From positions 1 to 64,000 of the forward strand of contig NZ_AAMT01000013.1 of NCBI RefSeq assembly GCF_000152805.1: 64,000 nucleotides of DNA. Direction: 5' to 3'. Each line of letters opens with the position of its first letter. The stretch's first letter is position 1. The position numbers were made by a program, and so were the translations under genes. Origin of the DNA: Maritimibacter alkaliphilus HTCC2654 (GTDB lineage: Bacteria > Pseudomonadota > Alphaproteobacteria > Rhodobacterales > Rhodobacteraceae). Positions 16,199-24,601 of this stretch are shown here, piece after piece. The notes beneath the pieces are model-generated. The model searched no databases. It had not been told where the DNA came from and worked only from the letters and a program-made list of their open reading frames with translations.

Positions 16199-17593
16199 AT
16201 GAGACAAACACGTCGGGATTTCTTGCGCCATGCAACACTGGCGGCCTGCGCGGCGGCCATCCCGCAGTCGGCTTTTGCCGCGACCCCGTTCGAGGACCTG
16301 ATTGCCAAGGTTGCACGTCGACAGCTTCTTCCGGACACCTACCCGGAAACAGAGATCTGGGGCTATGACGGCCTCGTTCCGGCCCCGGAAATCAGGGTCA
16401 CACAAGGCGATCGGGTGCGTCGCAGGTTTCGCAACGAGGTACCCGATCCCAGTTCGGTTCACTGGCACGGAATCCGGATCGACAACGCGATGGATGGCGT
16501 TTCAGGGCTGACCCAAGAGGCCGTAGCGCCGGGTGGAACCTTTGACTACGACTTCGTCGTACCGGACGCGGGCACCTATTGGTATCACGCGCATAATCGC
16601 TCATACGAGCAAGTCGCGCGTGGTCTGCGCGGTGCCTTGATCGTCGAAGAGGTCGATGGACCGGACATCGACCGCGAGGAAGTCATCGTTCTGGAGGACT
16701 GGTTGCTCGACCCTGAGAGCGGGCAGCTGTTCGACAATTTCGAACAGCCCATGATGATGAGCCACGGTGGACGTACCGGCAACTTTATCACGACCAACGG
16801 GCGCTATGACCTGACCTTGCCCGCGCAGCGCAACGAGCGCATTCGCTTGCGGATCATCAACGCAGCAAGCGCTCGAATTTTCCCGCTGAGGCTCTCTGGA
16901 TTCAGTGGCTGGACGGTGGCCGTGGATGGAATGCCAACCGGCCAACCCCAGTCGGTTGACGGCGAGTTGATCCTCGGCCCGGCACAGCGCGTCGACTTAA
17001 TTGTGGATGTGACCGAAGACGAAGGCGGCACCGCCCAATTGCTTCGCATCGGCGATGATGATCAACTGACCCCGTTGGTGAGTTTTCTGGTCAACGGCAC
17101 AGCCAGTTCAGTACCAAGAGGCAAGCCACTGCCGTTGCCGCCGAACCCCGCGGCACACGCCCCGGACCTTGCCGATGCGCGTGATTTGCGACTGGTCATG
17201 TCCGGCGGGGCAATGGGGCGAATGCAGTCCGCATTGCTTGGCGGGGAACGTCTTGGATTCCGTCAGCTTGCCCAAGCGGGCAAATTCTGGGCCCTGAATG
17301 ATGTCGCCGAAATGACCTACACGCCACTGGCCGATCTATCCCTGAACGAGCCGGTGCGCCTGAAGATCGAGAACCAGACCGTTTTCCCACATGCGATGCA
17401 CCTGCACGGGATGCATTTCCGCGAGCTGCGCCCCGACGGCGCGTTCGGGCCGATGCGGGACACGATCCTGTTGGCCGGCAACGAGTCCCGGGAGATCGCC
17501 TTTACGGCAGACAATCCCGGCAAGTGGCTGTTCCATTGCCACATGCTCAGCCACGCCGCATCTGGCATGACAACCTGGATACGGGTCACATGA
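16199..17593 (+). CDS. Tat-exported multicopper oxidase 1
   Basis: 464 residues. The Tat signal RRDFLRHATLAAC is followed by three cupredoxin domains. Copper ligands are visible as HWHGIRIDN (about 88), YWYHAHN (about 128), HAMHLHGMHF (about 398) and FHCHMLSHAASGM at the C terminus with the type 1 Cys. It resembles CueO/CopA-type cuprous oxidases that convert Cu(I) to less toxic Cu(II) in the periplasm. Its stop overlaps the following cytochrome ATG (ATGA), so the two may be electron-transfer partners. Confidence 0.92.
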   Translation: MRQTRRDFLRHATLAACAAAIPQSAFAATPFEDLIAKVARRQLLPDTYPETEIWGYDGLVPAPEIRVTQGDRVRRRFRNEVPDPSSVHWHGIRIDNAMDGVSGLTQEAVAPGGTFDYDFVVPDAGTYWYHAHNRSYEQVARGLRGALIVEEVDGPDIDREEVIVLEDWLLDPESGQLFDNFEQPMMMSHGGRTGNFITTNGRYDLTLPAQRNERIRLRIINAASARIFPLRLSGFSGWTVAVDGMPTGQPQSVDGELILGPAQRVDLIVDVTEDEGGTAQLLRIGDDDQLTPLVSFLVNGTASSVPRGKPLPLPPNPAAHAPDLADARDLRLVMSGGAMGRMQSALLGGERLGFRQLAQAGKFWALNDVAEMTYTPLADLSLNEPVRLKIENQTVFPHAMHLHGMHFRELRPDGAFGPMRDTILLAGNESREIAFTADNPGKWLFHCHMLSHAASGMTTWIRVT

Positions 17594-18072
17594 GATATCT
17601 CGTTTGGTCCCTTCCGATCACTGTCGCAGCAGCCGCCTTCACGTATTGGCTCTCGACCAGTGCATCCTCGGATGTCGGCAGCGCGTCCAGGGCGGAGAGC
17701 TACGACATCGAAGAAGGCGCGTTGCTCTACGCAGAAAACTGTGCGTCTTGTCATGGCGCGGGTCTGGAAGGCCAGCCGGAATGGCGAACGCCCGGCGCGG
17801 ATGGGCGCCTGCCAGCACCACCACATGATGAGACGGGTCACACCTGGCATCATCCTGACAGCCTGCTCTTCGAATACACAAAACTGGGGGGTGCGGCGCT
17901 TCTGGCGCGTCAGGGCGTCGAATTCGACAGTGGCATGCCCGGTTTCGCAGACGTGCTGACCGACCAGCAAATTCACAACATCCTGGCCTTCATCCGGTCC
18001 ACCTGGCCAGACCGCATCCGCGAAGTCCAGGCCGCGCGGACAGAAGCCGACGAACAACGGGGAGAGAACTAA
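17590..18072 (+). CDS. Exported monoheme cytochrome c
   Basis: 160 residues: hydrophobic signal or anchor (about 4-22), then a class I cytochrome c domain with CASCH (C51/C54/H55), a His-rich GHTWHHPD segment and a likely axial Met in DSGMPGFADVL near residue 122. It overlaps the multicopper oxidase stop by 4 bases and ends 1 base before the DsbA-like ATG, which points to one transcript. It probably shuttles electrons for the oxidase. Confidence 0.88.
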   Translation: MRYLVWSLPITVAAAAFTYWLSTSASSDVGSASRAESYDIEEGALLYAENCASCHGAGLEGQPEWRTPGADGRLPAPPHDETGHTWHHPDSLLFEYTKLGGAALLARQGVEFDSGMPGFADVLTDQQIHNILAFIRSTWPDRIREVQAARTEADEQRGEN

Positions 18073-18073
18073 A

Positions 18074-18805
18074 ATGCGTTTCAGACAAGCCTTCACGACG
18101 GTCGCGATAGCTGCCTTGCTTCCGATACCGGCACTCGCGGACGAACTGTCAGAGTCCCGGGTCAAGGAACTTGTGCTCGAGGCAATCCGCGAGAACCCGG
18201 AGATTGTCATGGAGGCCGTGGCGATCCTCGAACAAAGGCAGGCGCAAGCGCAGGAGCTCAGTCAGGCCCAAGTTCTGAATGACCAGCGCGATCTGATCGA
18301 GAACGATCCGAATGCGCCGGTTCTCGGCAACCTGGAAGGGGACGTCACTGTTGTGGAATTTTTCGACTACAACTGTCCCTATTGTCGGCGGGTCAAACCC
18401 GAGGTGCGGGCTTTGATCGAAGACGATCCCAACATTCGCCTCGTCTATCGTGAATGGCCCATTCTCGGAGACGGATCGGTGTTTGCCGCGAAAGCGGCCT
18501 TGGCAGCGCGCAAGCAGGACAAATACGAAGAGTTTCACTGGGCAATGATGGGGCTGGAAGGCCGCGCGGAAGAGGCCTCCGTGCTGCGCGTGGCCGAGGA
18601 GATCGGCCTGGATATCGCGCAGTTGCGCAAGGACATGGAGGCCCCCGAGGTCGAAGAGCACATTGCGACCTCCATGCAACTGACCCAAGCTCTGGGCTTT
18701 AACGGCACGCCGTCTTTCGTGATCGGGGATGCGCTGGTCCCGGGCTTCGTCGAAAAGGCGCAGCTTGCCGACTTGGTCGAGGAAGCCCGCAAAGTCGAAG
18801 ACTGA
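18074..18805 (+). CDS. DsbA-family protein, ScsC/27-kDa type
   Basis: 243 residues: signal peptide (to ALA at about 23), an N-terminal helical oligomerisation stretch (about 25-75, Gln/Glu-rich), then a DsbA thioredoxin fold with CPYC (C101/C104) and cis-Pro GTPSF. The helical N extension is the feature of ScsC-type proteins, which shuffle disulfides and protect against copper with ScsB. The ScsB-like gene is at 10354. GGAGAG precedes ATG 18074. It ends the operon at a strong bidirectional hairpin. Confidence 0.88.
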   Translation: MRFRQAFTTVAIAALLPIPALADELSESRVKELVLEAIRENPEIVMEAVAILEQRQAQAQELSQAQVLNDQRDLIENDPNAPVLGNLEGDVTVVEFFDYNCPYCRRVKPEVRALIEDDPNIRLVYREWPILGDGSVFAAKAALAARKQDKYEEFHWAMMGLEGRAEEASVLRVAEEIGLDIAQLRKDMEAPEVEEHIATSMQLTQALGFNGTPSFVIGDALVPGFVEKAQLADLVEEARKVED

Positions 18806-18811
18806 AATTCT

Positions 18812-18843
18812 GTGCCCGGACCACCCTTGGGTGGTCCAGGCAC
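18812..18843. terminator. Bidirectional terminator hairpin
   Basis: A long inverted repeat between convergent genes: GGACCACCC / GGGTGGTCC with a 2-base loop, extended by GTGCC / GGCAC outside a one-base bulge. It separates the DsbA-like operon from copZ. Confidence 0.75.
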
Positions 18844-18847
18844 TGCA

Positions 18848-19048
18848 TCAAGCGGCCGCAGGTTCCACGTTGTAGCCCGCATCCCGAATGATCGCTTGGA
18901 CCTGATCGGCTGGTAACACGCTGTCGACATGCACCTGTCGGGCAGAAAGGTCACATTCTACGCCTGCATTCGGATCTGCGCTCTTCACCGCGCTTTCGAT
19001 TGCTGCGGTGCAATGCCCACAGCTCATGTCCGGAACGCTGAACTTCAT
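18848..19048 (-). CDS. copZ: Copper chaperone CopZ
   Basis: 66 residues, one heavy-metal-associated (HMA) domain with the Cu(I) site MSCGHC (C10/C13). It carries Cu(I) in the cytoplasm and hands it to CopA or CueR. I chose ATG 19048 because AGGAG lies 8 bases before it; an in-frame GTG at 19057 would sit on the ribosome site. It is divergent from copA, each behind its own CueR-type promoter. Confidence 0.9.
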   Translation of the reverse strand: MKFSVPDMSCGHCTAAIESAVKSADPNAGVECDLSARQVHVDSVLPADQVQAIIRDAGYNVEPAAA

Positions 19049-19080
19049 CGGAACCACTCCTTGATCTGATTTCTATCGGT

Positions 19081-19111
19081 GACATGGGGCTTCCCCCCGC
19101 TGGAAGGTCAA
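19081..19111 (-). promoter_or_regulatory. CueR-type promoter of copZ
   Basis: On the minus strand: -35 TTGACC, 19-bp spacer with TTCCAGCGGGGGGAA, -10 CATGTC. The right half of the dyad is imperfect. It faces copZ and is back to back with the copA promoter. Confidence 0.8.
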
Positions 19112-19139
19112 GTGAAGAAATTTATTTGGCGCCCTCCCA

Positions 19140-19170
19140 TTGACCCTCCAGTAACTGGAAGCCTCATATT
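19140..19170 (+). promoter_or_regulatory. CueR-type promoter of copA
   Basis: -35 TTGACC, 19-bp spacer with the dyad CTCCAGTAACTGGAAG, -10 CATATT. The predicted transcript start near 19177 makes the ATG at 19180 unlikely and supports ATG 19201, which has AGGTGA 5 bases before it. Confidence 0.87.
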
Positions 19171-19200
19171 CCACTTCGAATGGAAAAACAGGTGACACAT

Positions 19201-21711
19201 ATGCCCGAACCCAAACAGATCAGCCTGCCGATCGAAGGCATGTCATGCGCGTCCTGCGTTGGCAGGGTCGATCGCGCATTGAATGCAATCGACGGCGTAG
19301 AGGATGTGTCGGTGAACCTTGCCTCGGAAACTGCTCGCATGAGCGTGGACGCGCTCAAGCGCATTCCCGACATCATCGAATCCCTTCGCGAGCTGGGCTA
19401 CCCCGCGCGGAAGGCCAGGGCCGAACTCACGATTGCAGCGATGTCCTGTGCCTCTTGCGTCGGGCGGGTCGATAAGGCGCTTGCCGCGGTGCCCGGGGTG
19501 GTCGAGGTGAACGTCAACCTCGCCTCAGAGACGGCGACGGTCGTTTACGTCGAAGGTCTTGTCACGACATCCGATCTGATCGAATCAAGCGGCGCGGCAG
19601 GGTATCCAGCAACCGTGGCAACGGCCCAGGCCGGTGACGACAGAGTTGCGCGCAAGGAGGAAGAGGCTCAGGCGCTTGCCAAACGGGTCACCTTTGCGGC
19701 CATCCTCGCCTTGCCGGTCTTCCTGATCGAAATGGGTGGCCACGTCATTCCGGCCGTTCATATGCTGATCGAGACCACGATTGGCCAGCAGACGAGTTGG
19801 CTTCTTCAGTTCGTGCTGACGACAATCGTTCTCTTCGGCCCGGGCCGGACGTTTTACACCAAGGGTTTCCCGGCCTTGTTCCGGGGTTCCCCCGACATGA
19901 ACAGCCTCGTCGCGGTCGGCACCGGGGCGGCTTACCTTTATTCCGTGGTTGCGACATTCGTACCGTCGGTCCTGCCTGACACGCTGCGCACCGTCTATTT
20001 CGAGGCGGCAGCGGTCATCGTCGTTCTGATCCTTCTGGGGCGGTTTCTTGAAGCGCGCGCCAAGGGGAGAACGGGCGCGGCCATCCAGAAGCTATTAGGG
20101 CTTCAGGCGCGGACTGCACGCGTGATGCGGGACGGAGAAAGCGTCGAGATCGAGATCGATGCGCTGGTTCAGGGTGACATCGTCATCGTGCGCCCTGGTG
20201 AACGCATCGCGGTCGATGGCGAGGTCATCGAGGGGACCAGCCGCGTCGACGAAAGCATGCTGACAGGCGAGCCGATCCCCGCTGAAAAAGGTGCCGGAGA
20301 TACGGTGACCGGCGGGACGGTCAACGGCGCCGGAAGCCTGCAGTTCCTCGCCACGCGGGTCGGCGCCGACACGACCCTGGCGCAGATTATTCGCATGGTC
20401 GAAGAGGCCCAGGGCGCCAAACTGCCGATCCAGGGATTGGTCGACCGGATCACCTTGTGGTTCGTGCCTGCCGTGATGGCGATCGCGGCGGCGACCGTGC
20501 TGGTCTGGCTGTTTTTCGGGCCTGATCCGGCCCTGACGATGGCGCTGGTCGCCGGTGTGTCGGTGCTCATCATCGCGTGCCCCTGCGCGATGGGGCTTGC
20601 GACGCCGACCTCGATCATGGTCGGGACGGGACGTGCTGCGGAAATGGGTGTCCTGTTCCGTAAAGGTGACGCCTTGCAGCAACTTGATTCCGTTGATGTG
20701 GTCGCCCTCGACAAAACAGGCACGGTGACCGAGGGGCGACCCGCACTGACTGACCTTGTGCTGGCGGAAGGGTTCGATCGCCCAACAACGCTCTCGAAGA
20801 TCGCTGCCGTGGAGTCGCTCTCCGAGCATCCTGTCGCGGACGCCATCGTGCGGGCCGCGCGGGCCGAGGGCGCACCTCTTGTGGCGGCCGAAGGCTTTCA
20901 ATCGGTCACAGGTTACGGCGTGCGCGCCGTGGTCGAAGACGTGGAGGTGTTGGTTGGGGCCGACCGCTACATGGCGCGCGAAGGCATTGACGTCTCGGCA
21001 TTGGCTCCAGAGGAAACGAAGATCGCAAGCAAGGGTCGCACGGCGCTTTACGCTGCCATAGATGGGCGTGTCGCCGCCGTGATCGGCGTGGCCGATCCGG
21101 TCAAACCGGCAAGCCGCGCAGCCATCGCAGCGCTGCACGAAAAGGGTCTTGCGGTTGCGATGATCACCGGCGACAAACGCGAAACCGCCGAAGCCATCGC
21201 CCGCGAAACCGGTATCGACCACGTCATCGCCGGCGTCCTGCCGGACGGCAAGGTTGCGGCGCTCGGCAGTTTGCGCCAAGGGAACAAGCGCATCGCCTTT
21301 GTCGGCGACGGGATCAACGACGCCCCGGCGCTGGCGCATGCCGATGTGGGCATCGCCATTGGAACCGGCACCGATGTGGCCATCGAATCTGCGGATGTCG
21401 TCCTGATGTCGGGCGATTTGCGCGGCGTGGTGAACGCCTTCGAAGTATCGCGGCGGACCATGCGCAACATCCGGCAGAACCTGTTCTGGGCCTTTGCCTA
21501 CAACGTGGCACTTATTCCGGTCGCTGCCGGGGTGCTTTATCCCGCCTTTGGGTTGCTCCTGTCACCAATCCTTGCGGCGGGTGCGATGGCGTTGTCCTCG
21601 GTGTTTGTCCTGACCAATGCCCTGCGGCTGCGGCGCATCGCGCCTGCGATGGACGAGCAGCGCGCAATCCCGGCAGAGCTGGCAGCCGCCACTCCTGCTC
21701 CAGCAGAATAA
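19201..21711 (+). CDS. copA: Cu(I)-exporting P1B-type ATPase CopA
   Basis: 836 residues. Two N-terminal HMA domains carry MSCASC at C16/C19 and C83/C86. The P1B-1 core has the transmembrane metal site CPC (C460-C462, [12 protein letters not shown]), the phosphorylation site D504 (DKTGTVTEG), the HP motif SEHPVADAI and the hinge GDGINDAP. It pumps Cu(I) out of the cytoplasm using ATP. ATG 19201 was preferred to 19180 from the promoter position. cueR follows 12 bases after the stop, so pump and regulator are probably co-transcribed. Confidence 0.95.
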   Translation: MPEPKQISLPIEGMSCASCVGRVDRALNAIDGVEDVSVNLASETARMSVDALKRIPDIIESLRELGYPARKARAELTIAAMSCASCVGRVDKALAAVPGVVEVNVNLASETATVVYVEGLVTTSDLIESSGAAGYPATVATAQAGDDRVARKEEEAQALAKRVTFAAILALPVFLIEMGGHVIPAVHMLIETTIGQQTSWLLQFVLTTIVLFGPGRTFYTKGFPALFRGSPDMNSLVAVGTGAAYLYSVVATFVPSVLPDTLRTVYFEAAAVIVVLILLGRFLEARAKGRTGAAIQKLLGLQARTARVMRDGESVEIEIDALVQGDIVIVRPGERIAVDGEVIEGTSRVDESMLTGEPIPAEKGAGDTVTGGTVNGAGSLQFLATRVGADTTLAQIIRMVEEAQGAKLPIQGLVDRITLWFVPAVMAIAAATVLVWLFFGPDPALTMALVAGVSVLIIACPCAMGLATPTSIMVGTGRAAEMGVLFRKGDALQQLDSVDVVALDKTGTVTEGRPALTDLVLAEGFDRPTTLSKIAAVESLSEHPVADAIVRAARAEGAPLVAAEGFQSVTGYGVRAVVEDVEVLVGADRYMAREGIDVSALAPEETKIASKGRTALYAAIDGRVAAVIGVADPVKPASRAAIAALHEKGLAVAMITGDKRETAEAIARETGIDHVIAGVLPDGKVAALGSLRQGNKRIAFVGDGINDAPALAHADVGIAIGTGTDVAIESADVVLMSGDLRGVVNAFEVSRRTMRNIRQNLFWAFAYNVALIPVAAGVLYPAFGLLLSPILAAGAMALSSVFVLTNALRLRRIAPAMDEQRAIPAELAAATPAPAE

Positions 21712-21723
21712 CGGAGGTTCGAC

Positions 21724-22122
21724 ATGAACATCGGAGACGTTGCCCGACAATCGGGTGTGCCCCCAAAAACAATCCGCTACTACGAGGACATCGGGCTGAT
21801 CCGCCCGAACCGTAGCGAGAACGGCTACCGCGCGTTCACCGAGAGCCACATTCACAAGCTGGCGTTTCTGGGTCGCGCACGGGCCTTGGGGTTCACCATC
21901 GAAGATTGCAGGACGCTCCTGTCGCTCTACGAGGATGAAAACCGCGAAAGCATGCAAGTGAAGGCGGTTGCGGAAGACCATCTGCGCCAGATCGAGGAAA
22001 AGATCGCGAAACTGCAATCCATGCGCGCGACGCTCGCCGAACTGGTGGAAAAATGTGCCGGGGATCACCGGCCCGACTGCCCCATCATCGAGGATCTGTC
22101 GCCGGAGCGGTTGGCCAAGTGA
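21724..22122 (+). CDS. cueR: Cu(I)-responsive MerR-family regulator CueR/HmrR
   Basis: 132 residues: winged-helix N domain (MNIGDVARQSGVPPKTIRYYEDIGL), a long dimerisation helix and the C-terminal metal loop C111-x7-C119 (CAGDHRPDC), the spacing that distinguishes copper sensors. GGAGG precedes the ATG. It would untwist the 19-bp promoters at 2295, 13098, 19081, 19140, 30452 and perhaps 23789 when it binds Cu(I). It is the only copper-type MerR in the window. Confidence 0.93.
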   Translation: MNIGDVARQSGVPPKTIRYYEDIGLIRPNRSENGYRAFTESHIHKLAFLGRARALGFTIEDCRTLLSLYEDENRESMQVKAVAEDHLRQIEEKIAKLQSMRATLAELVEKCAGDHRPDCPIIEDLSPERLAK

Positions 22123-22143
22123 CAGGCAAGAAGGGGCTGTACC

Positions 22144-22908
22144 TCAGAACCAGATCGCGCGGACCGGCATCCAGATACCCATGAAGATCATCATCAGGTT
22201 TTCCGTCAGCGAAATGAACCCCAGCGGGACGGAACTGTCACCGCCGACGCAGGCGCATTTCAGCTCTCTCTTGTCGATATAAACAGCCTTGAACACGCTG
22301 ACAGCGCCGACCGTGCCGATAAACAGGGCGACAGGCGCCGAGAGCCACAGCAGCGCGCCGGCAGTCATCAGGACACCTGCCAACGCTTCGCCGAACGGGT
22401 AGACCTTGCCGTATCGCACCCATTTGCGCGCCAGCAGATCGTAGTTGAGGAACATCGTCGAAAACCCTTCGACATCCTGCAATTTCTGGATCGCGAGAAT
22501 GGTCATGGACAGCGAAATGAACCATTCGAACCCCCGCAAGGTAAGGACCGACCCGTACTGGTGCCAAGACAGGCCCAATGCCAACAGCGCGGCAACGGAA
22601 AAGATCGCGATGACCGGCTGGTAGGTCGTGTCGCTTTGCTCTTCCTCGGGTGGGTCAATGTCGAAAAACACCCTGAGATCATCGTAACCGCCGATCCGTT
22701 CGTCCCCGATGAAAGTCTGCGGCGTCGTCTCGACCCCGTGCTTCTCCATGAAAGCATCGGTGTCTTCACGGGTGTCAAGCGGATGGTCTTCCACCTCGAA
22801 GCCTTGCCGCTCCAGCAGGTCTTTCGATTTCAGACCGTAGGGGCAGACATGGCCCGGCATGACCATGCGATAAAGCTGCGCGGATTTACTGTCTGTGTCG
22901 CGGGGCAT
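22144..22908 (-). CDS. Glutaredoxin-MauE/DoxX fusion membrane protein
   Basis: 254 residues. Residues about 10-85 form a glutaredoxin fold with the single-Cys active site CPYG (C22), the TPQTFIGDERIGGYDDL segment for glutathione and the cis-Pro. Residues about 95-250 are four helices of the MauE/methylamine-utilisation type, with Cys residues in LKCACVGG between the last helices. MauE-like proteins act in periplasmic disulfide chemistry. The fusion would link a glutathione-dependent thiol domain to a membrane redox module. GGAGGAAAGG precedes the ATG. It is second in an operon with the DUF305 protein. Confidence 0.85.
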   Translation of the reverse strand: MPRDTDSKSAQLYRMVMPGHVCPYGLKSKDLLERQGFEVEDHPLDTREDTDAFMEKHGVETTPQTFIGDERIGGYDDLRVFFDIDPPEEEQSDTTYQPVIAIFSVAALLALGLSWHQYGSVLTLRGFEWFISLSMTILAIQKLQDVEGFSTMFLNYDLLARKWVRYGKVYPFGEALAGVLMTAGALLWLSAPVALFIGTVGAVSVFKAVYIDKRELKCACVGGDSSVPLGFISLTENLMMIFMGIWMPVRAIWF

Positions 22909-22920
22909 GTCCTTTCCTCC

Positions 22921-23757
22921 TTATCCGCTGCACGTAAGTTGACCACGGAACCCGGCTTCGTAGTCGGTTCCCGCGCTGACGATCAGATCGGTCAGGTCAC
23001 CGTTCGTCTCTGCGATCTCGGCCGACAGCGGGCCTTCAGAAAATGCATTTTCGCCCTGCGCATTCAGGCGCACCAGATCACCGCTGATCTTCATTGCGGC
23101 GGCAGACCCTTCGCCGGTTTCACCAGTCACCAGTACAGCCGGACTGTCCGAGGTGTAAGCAAAGCGGCAATTTCCGCCATTCGGGAACACCGCAGCGATT
23201 TCGTCTTCCGTCAGAAACTCAGGATCGACCTTCGACACGACCTCCGTTTGAAGCGCCTGTTGCGCATCCACAACCTGCGCCGGCGTTTCGCTTCGCGTGG
23301 CCGATGCTTCGCCGTTTGCTCCAATGTCAGCAATAAGGTAGCGCATTTCGGCGATTTCCTTGTCCTGCGCATAGATAATGTCGTCTGCGAGCCCCCGGAC
23401 GCGCGGGTCGGTGATCTCGGCACGAGTCGACGTCATGATGGCGATCGAGTGGTGCGGGATCATGGCGCGCATGTAGGACCTGTCCTGCACCGTGAATTGC
23501 CCGCGAACCAGCCAGAGGCTCGCCGCGAAAAGGACTATTGCGCCAACGAAAATCGCGATGTTGGCTTTGGTGTTCTGATACATGGACAACATGTACGCCA
23601 ACATGATCACGGCCATGGTCGCCCCCATCAGGATGGCCATGTAAAGGCGTGTCTCCGAAAAGAAGATATGGCCCCAAAGATAGGTGTTCAGGTACATCAG
23701 AACGAACATGACCACGGTCGATGTTCCGATCATCATAAAGAATCGTGAGTAGTGCAT
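22921..23757 (-). CDS. Membrane protein with DUF305 domain
   Basis: 278 residues: about four membrane helices in the first 105 residues, then DRSYMRAMIPHHSIAIMTSTRAEI and a helix ending AQDKEIAEM, the DUF305 signature with paired His, and a C-terminal domain of about 110 residues with two Cys (GNCRFAYTSD and a C-terminal Cys). DUF305 proteins are ferritin-like helical bundles common in copper islands. AGGAGGTGA precedes the ATG. The MerR-like promoter at 23789-23819 faces it, suggesting copper induction. The C-terminal domain was not recognised. Confidence 0.8.
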   Translation of the reverse strand: MHYSRFFMMIGTSTVVMFVLMYLNTYLWGHIFFSETRLYMAILMGATMAVIMLAYMLSMYQNTKANIAIFVGAIVLFAASLWLVRGQFTVQDRSYMRAMIPHHSIAIMTSTRAEITDPRVRGLADDIIYAQDKEIAEMRYLIADIGANGEASATRSETPAQVVDAQQALQTEVVSKVDPEFLTEDEIAAVFPNGGNCRFAYTSDSPAVLVTGETGEGSAAAMKISGDLVRLNAQGENAFSEGPLSAEIAETNGDLTDLIVSAGTDYEAGFRGQLTCSG

Positions 23758-23788
23758 TTCCAGTCACCTCCTTGCAGTTCTCTGTAAA

Positions 23789-23819
23789 ACAACAACATTC
23801 CAGCGCTGGAGAGTTCCAA
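23789..23819 (-). promoter_or_regulatory. CueR-like promoter, degenerate
   Basis: On the minus strand: -35 TTGGAA, 19-bp spacer with CTCCAGCGCTGGAA, -10 TGTTGT. The dyad is good but both hexamers are weak. It faces the DUF305 and glutaredoxin-MauE operon. Confidence 0.6.
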
Positions 23820-23936
23820 AAGCACGAATTTTCGTAGTTTCAAGGCAACAAAGGCGCGTCGTTTGCCCCGGTTCACGGCTTCTTTTCTTTGCCCCTGACG
23901 CGCACTGAATTTTCATGGGTCCGAGGAGATCGCGCC

Positions 23937-24518
23937 ATGCAGAATTTCACGAGACGAGAATTGATTTGTGCCGGAGCGATGGGTTGCTTTCTGCCCACAA
24001 CTGCCTGGGCCCACAAAGTCAAATTGCCCGAACGGTTCGAACCACAATTGGTAAACACCCGTCGTGGTGACTGGGTTAAAGGCGATGTCCACGTCGTTCC
24101 CGACGATTTTTTCCTTTATTTCATGCTCGAGGACGGGATGGCGATCCGCTACGGGGTCGGGGTAGGGCGCAAAGGTTTGTACGAACCCGGAGAGTTCACG
24201 GTAGCGCGCAAGGCCAAATGGCCATGGTGGCGGCCAACGAACGCCATGATCCGGCGCGAGCCACGCAAATACGCAAAGTACAAGGATGGACTGAAAGGCG
24301 GGCCAAACAACCCGCTCGGGGCCCGCGCGCTCTATCTCTACGATGCCGAGGGACGCGATACCTATCTTCGCATTCATGGAACGAACGCCCCGGAGACAAT
24401 TGGGTCTGCCGTGTCGAATGGATGCGCGCGGTTGACGAATGAACATGTGAAGGATCTGTACGAACGCGTTGAAATCGGCGCCCGCGTCTTCCTGTATCCC
24501 AAAGTGACAACGGCGTGA
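23937..24518 (+). CDS. L,D-transpeptidase (YkuD fold) 2
   Basis: 193 residues: signal peptide with TRRELICAG (possible Tat) ending AWA, then a YkuD domain with the catalytic pair H147 (RIHGTN) and C163 (SNGCARL). AGGAG lies before ATG 23937. The region GRKGLYEPGEFTVARKAKWPWW resembles the substrate-binding part of copies 3 and 4 but overall identity is lower. It probably works in periplasmic peptidoglycan cross-linking. A multicopper oxidase follows 83 bases downstream. Confidence 0.88.
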   Translation: MQNFTRRELICAGAMGCFLPTTAWAHKVKLPERFEPQLVNTRRGDWVKGDVHVVPDDFFLYFMLEDGMAIRYGVGVGRKGLYEPGEFTVARKAKWPWWRPTNAMIRREPRKYAKYKDGLKGGPNNPLGARALYLYDAEGRDTYLRIHGTNAPETIGSAVSNGCARLTNEHVKDLYERVEIGARVFLYPKVTTA

Positions 24519-24601
24519 GGAGTGTTCTGTCGCCTTGAAGTTCCTCTTCCGGAAATGGCACAAGTGCGGCAGTTGGCGAAAGCCAGTCTATCATTCATGA
24601 G

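Noticed and set aside
20095-21339. Long open frame antisense to copA (414 codons)
   Set aside because: Its sequence is a His/Arg-rich shadow of the copA frame; no domain, signal or ribosome site supports it.
22561-23748. Plus-strand frame of 395 codons across the glutaredoxin-MauE and DUF305 genes
   Set aside because: It spans two recognisable minus-strand genes and shows no protein-like motif.
24535-24565. MerR-like element before the second multicopper oxidase (TTGAAG, 19 bp, ACAAGT with TTCC and GGAA)
   Set aside because: The half-sites are one base closer than in the other copper-type dyads and the -10 is poor, so I do not count it among the ten promoters.
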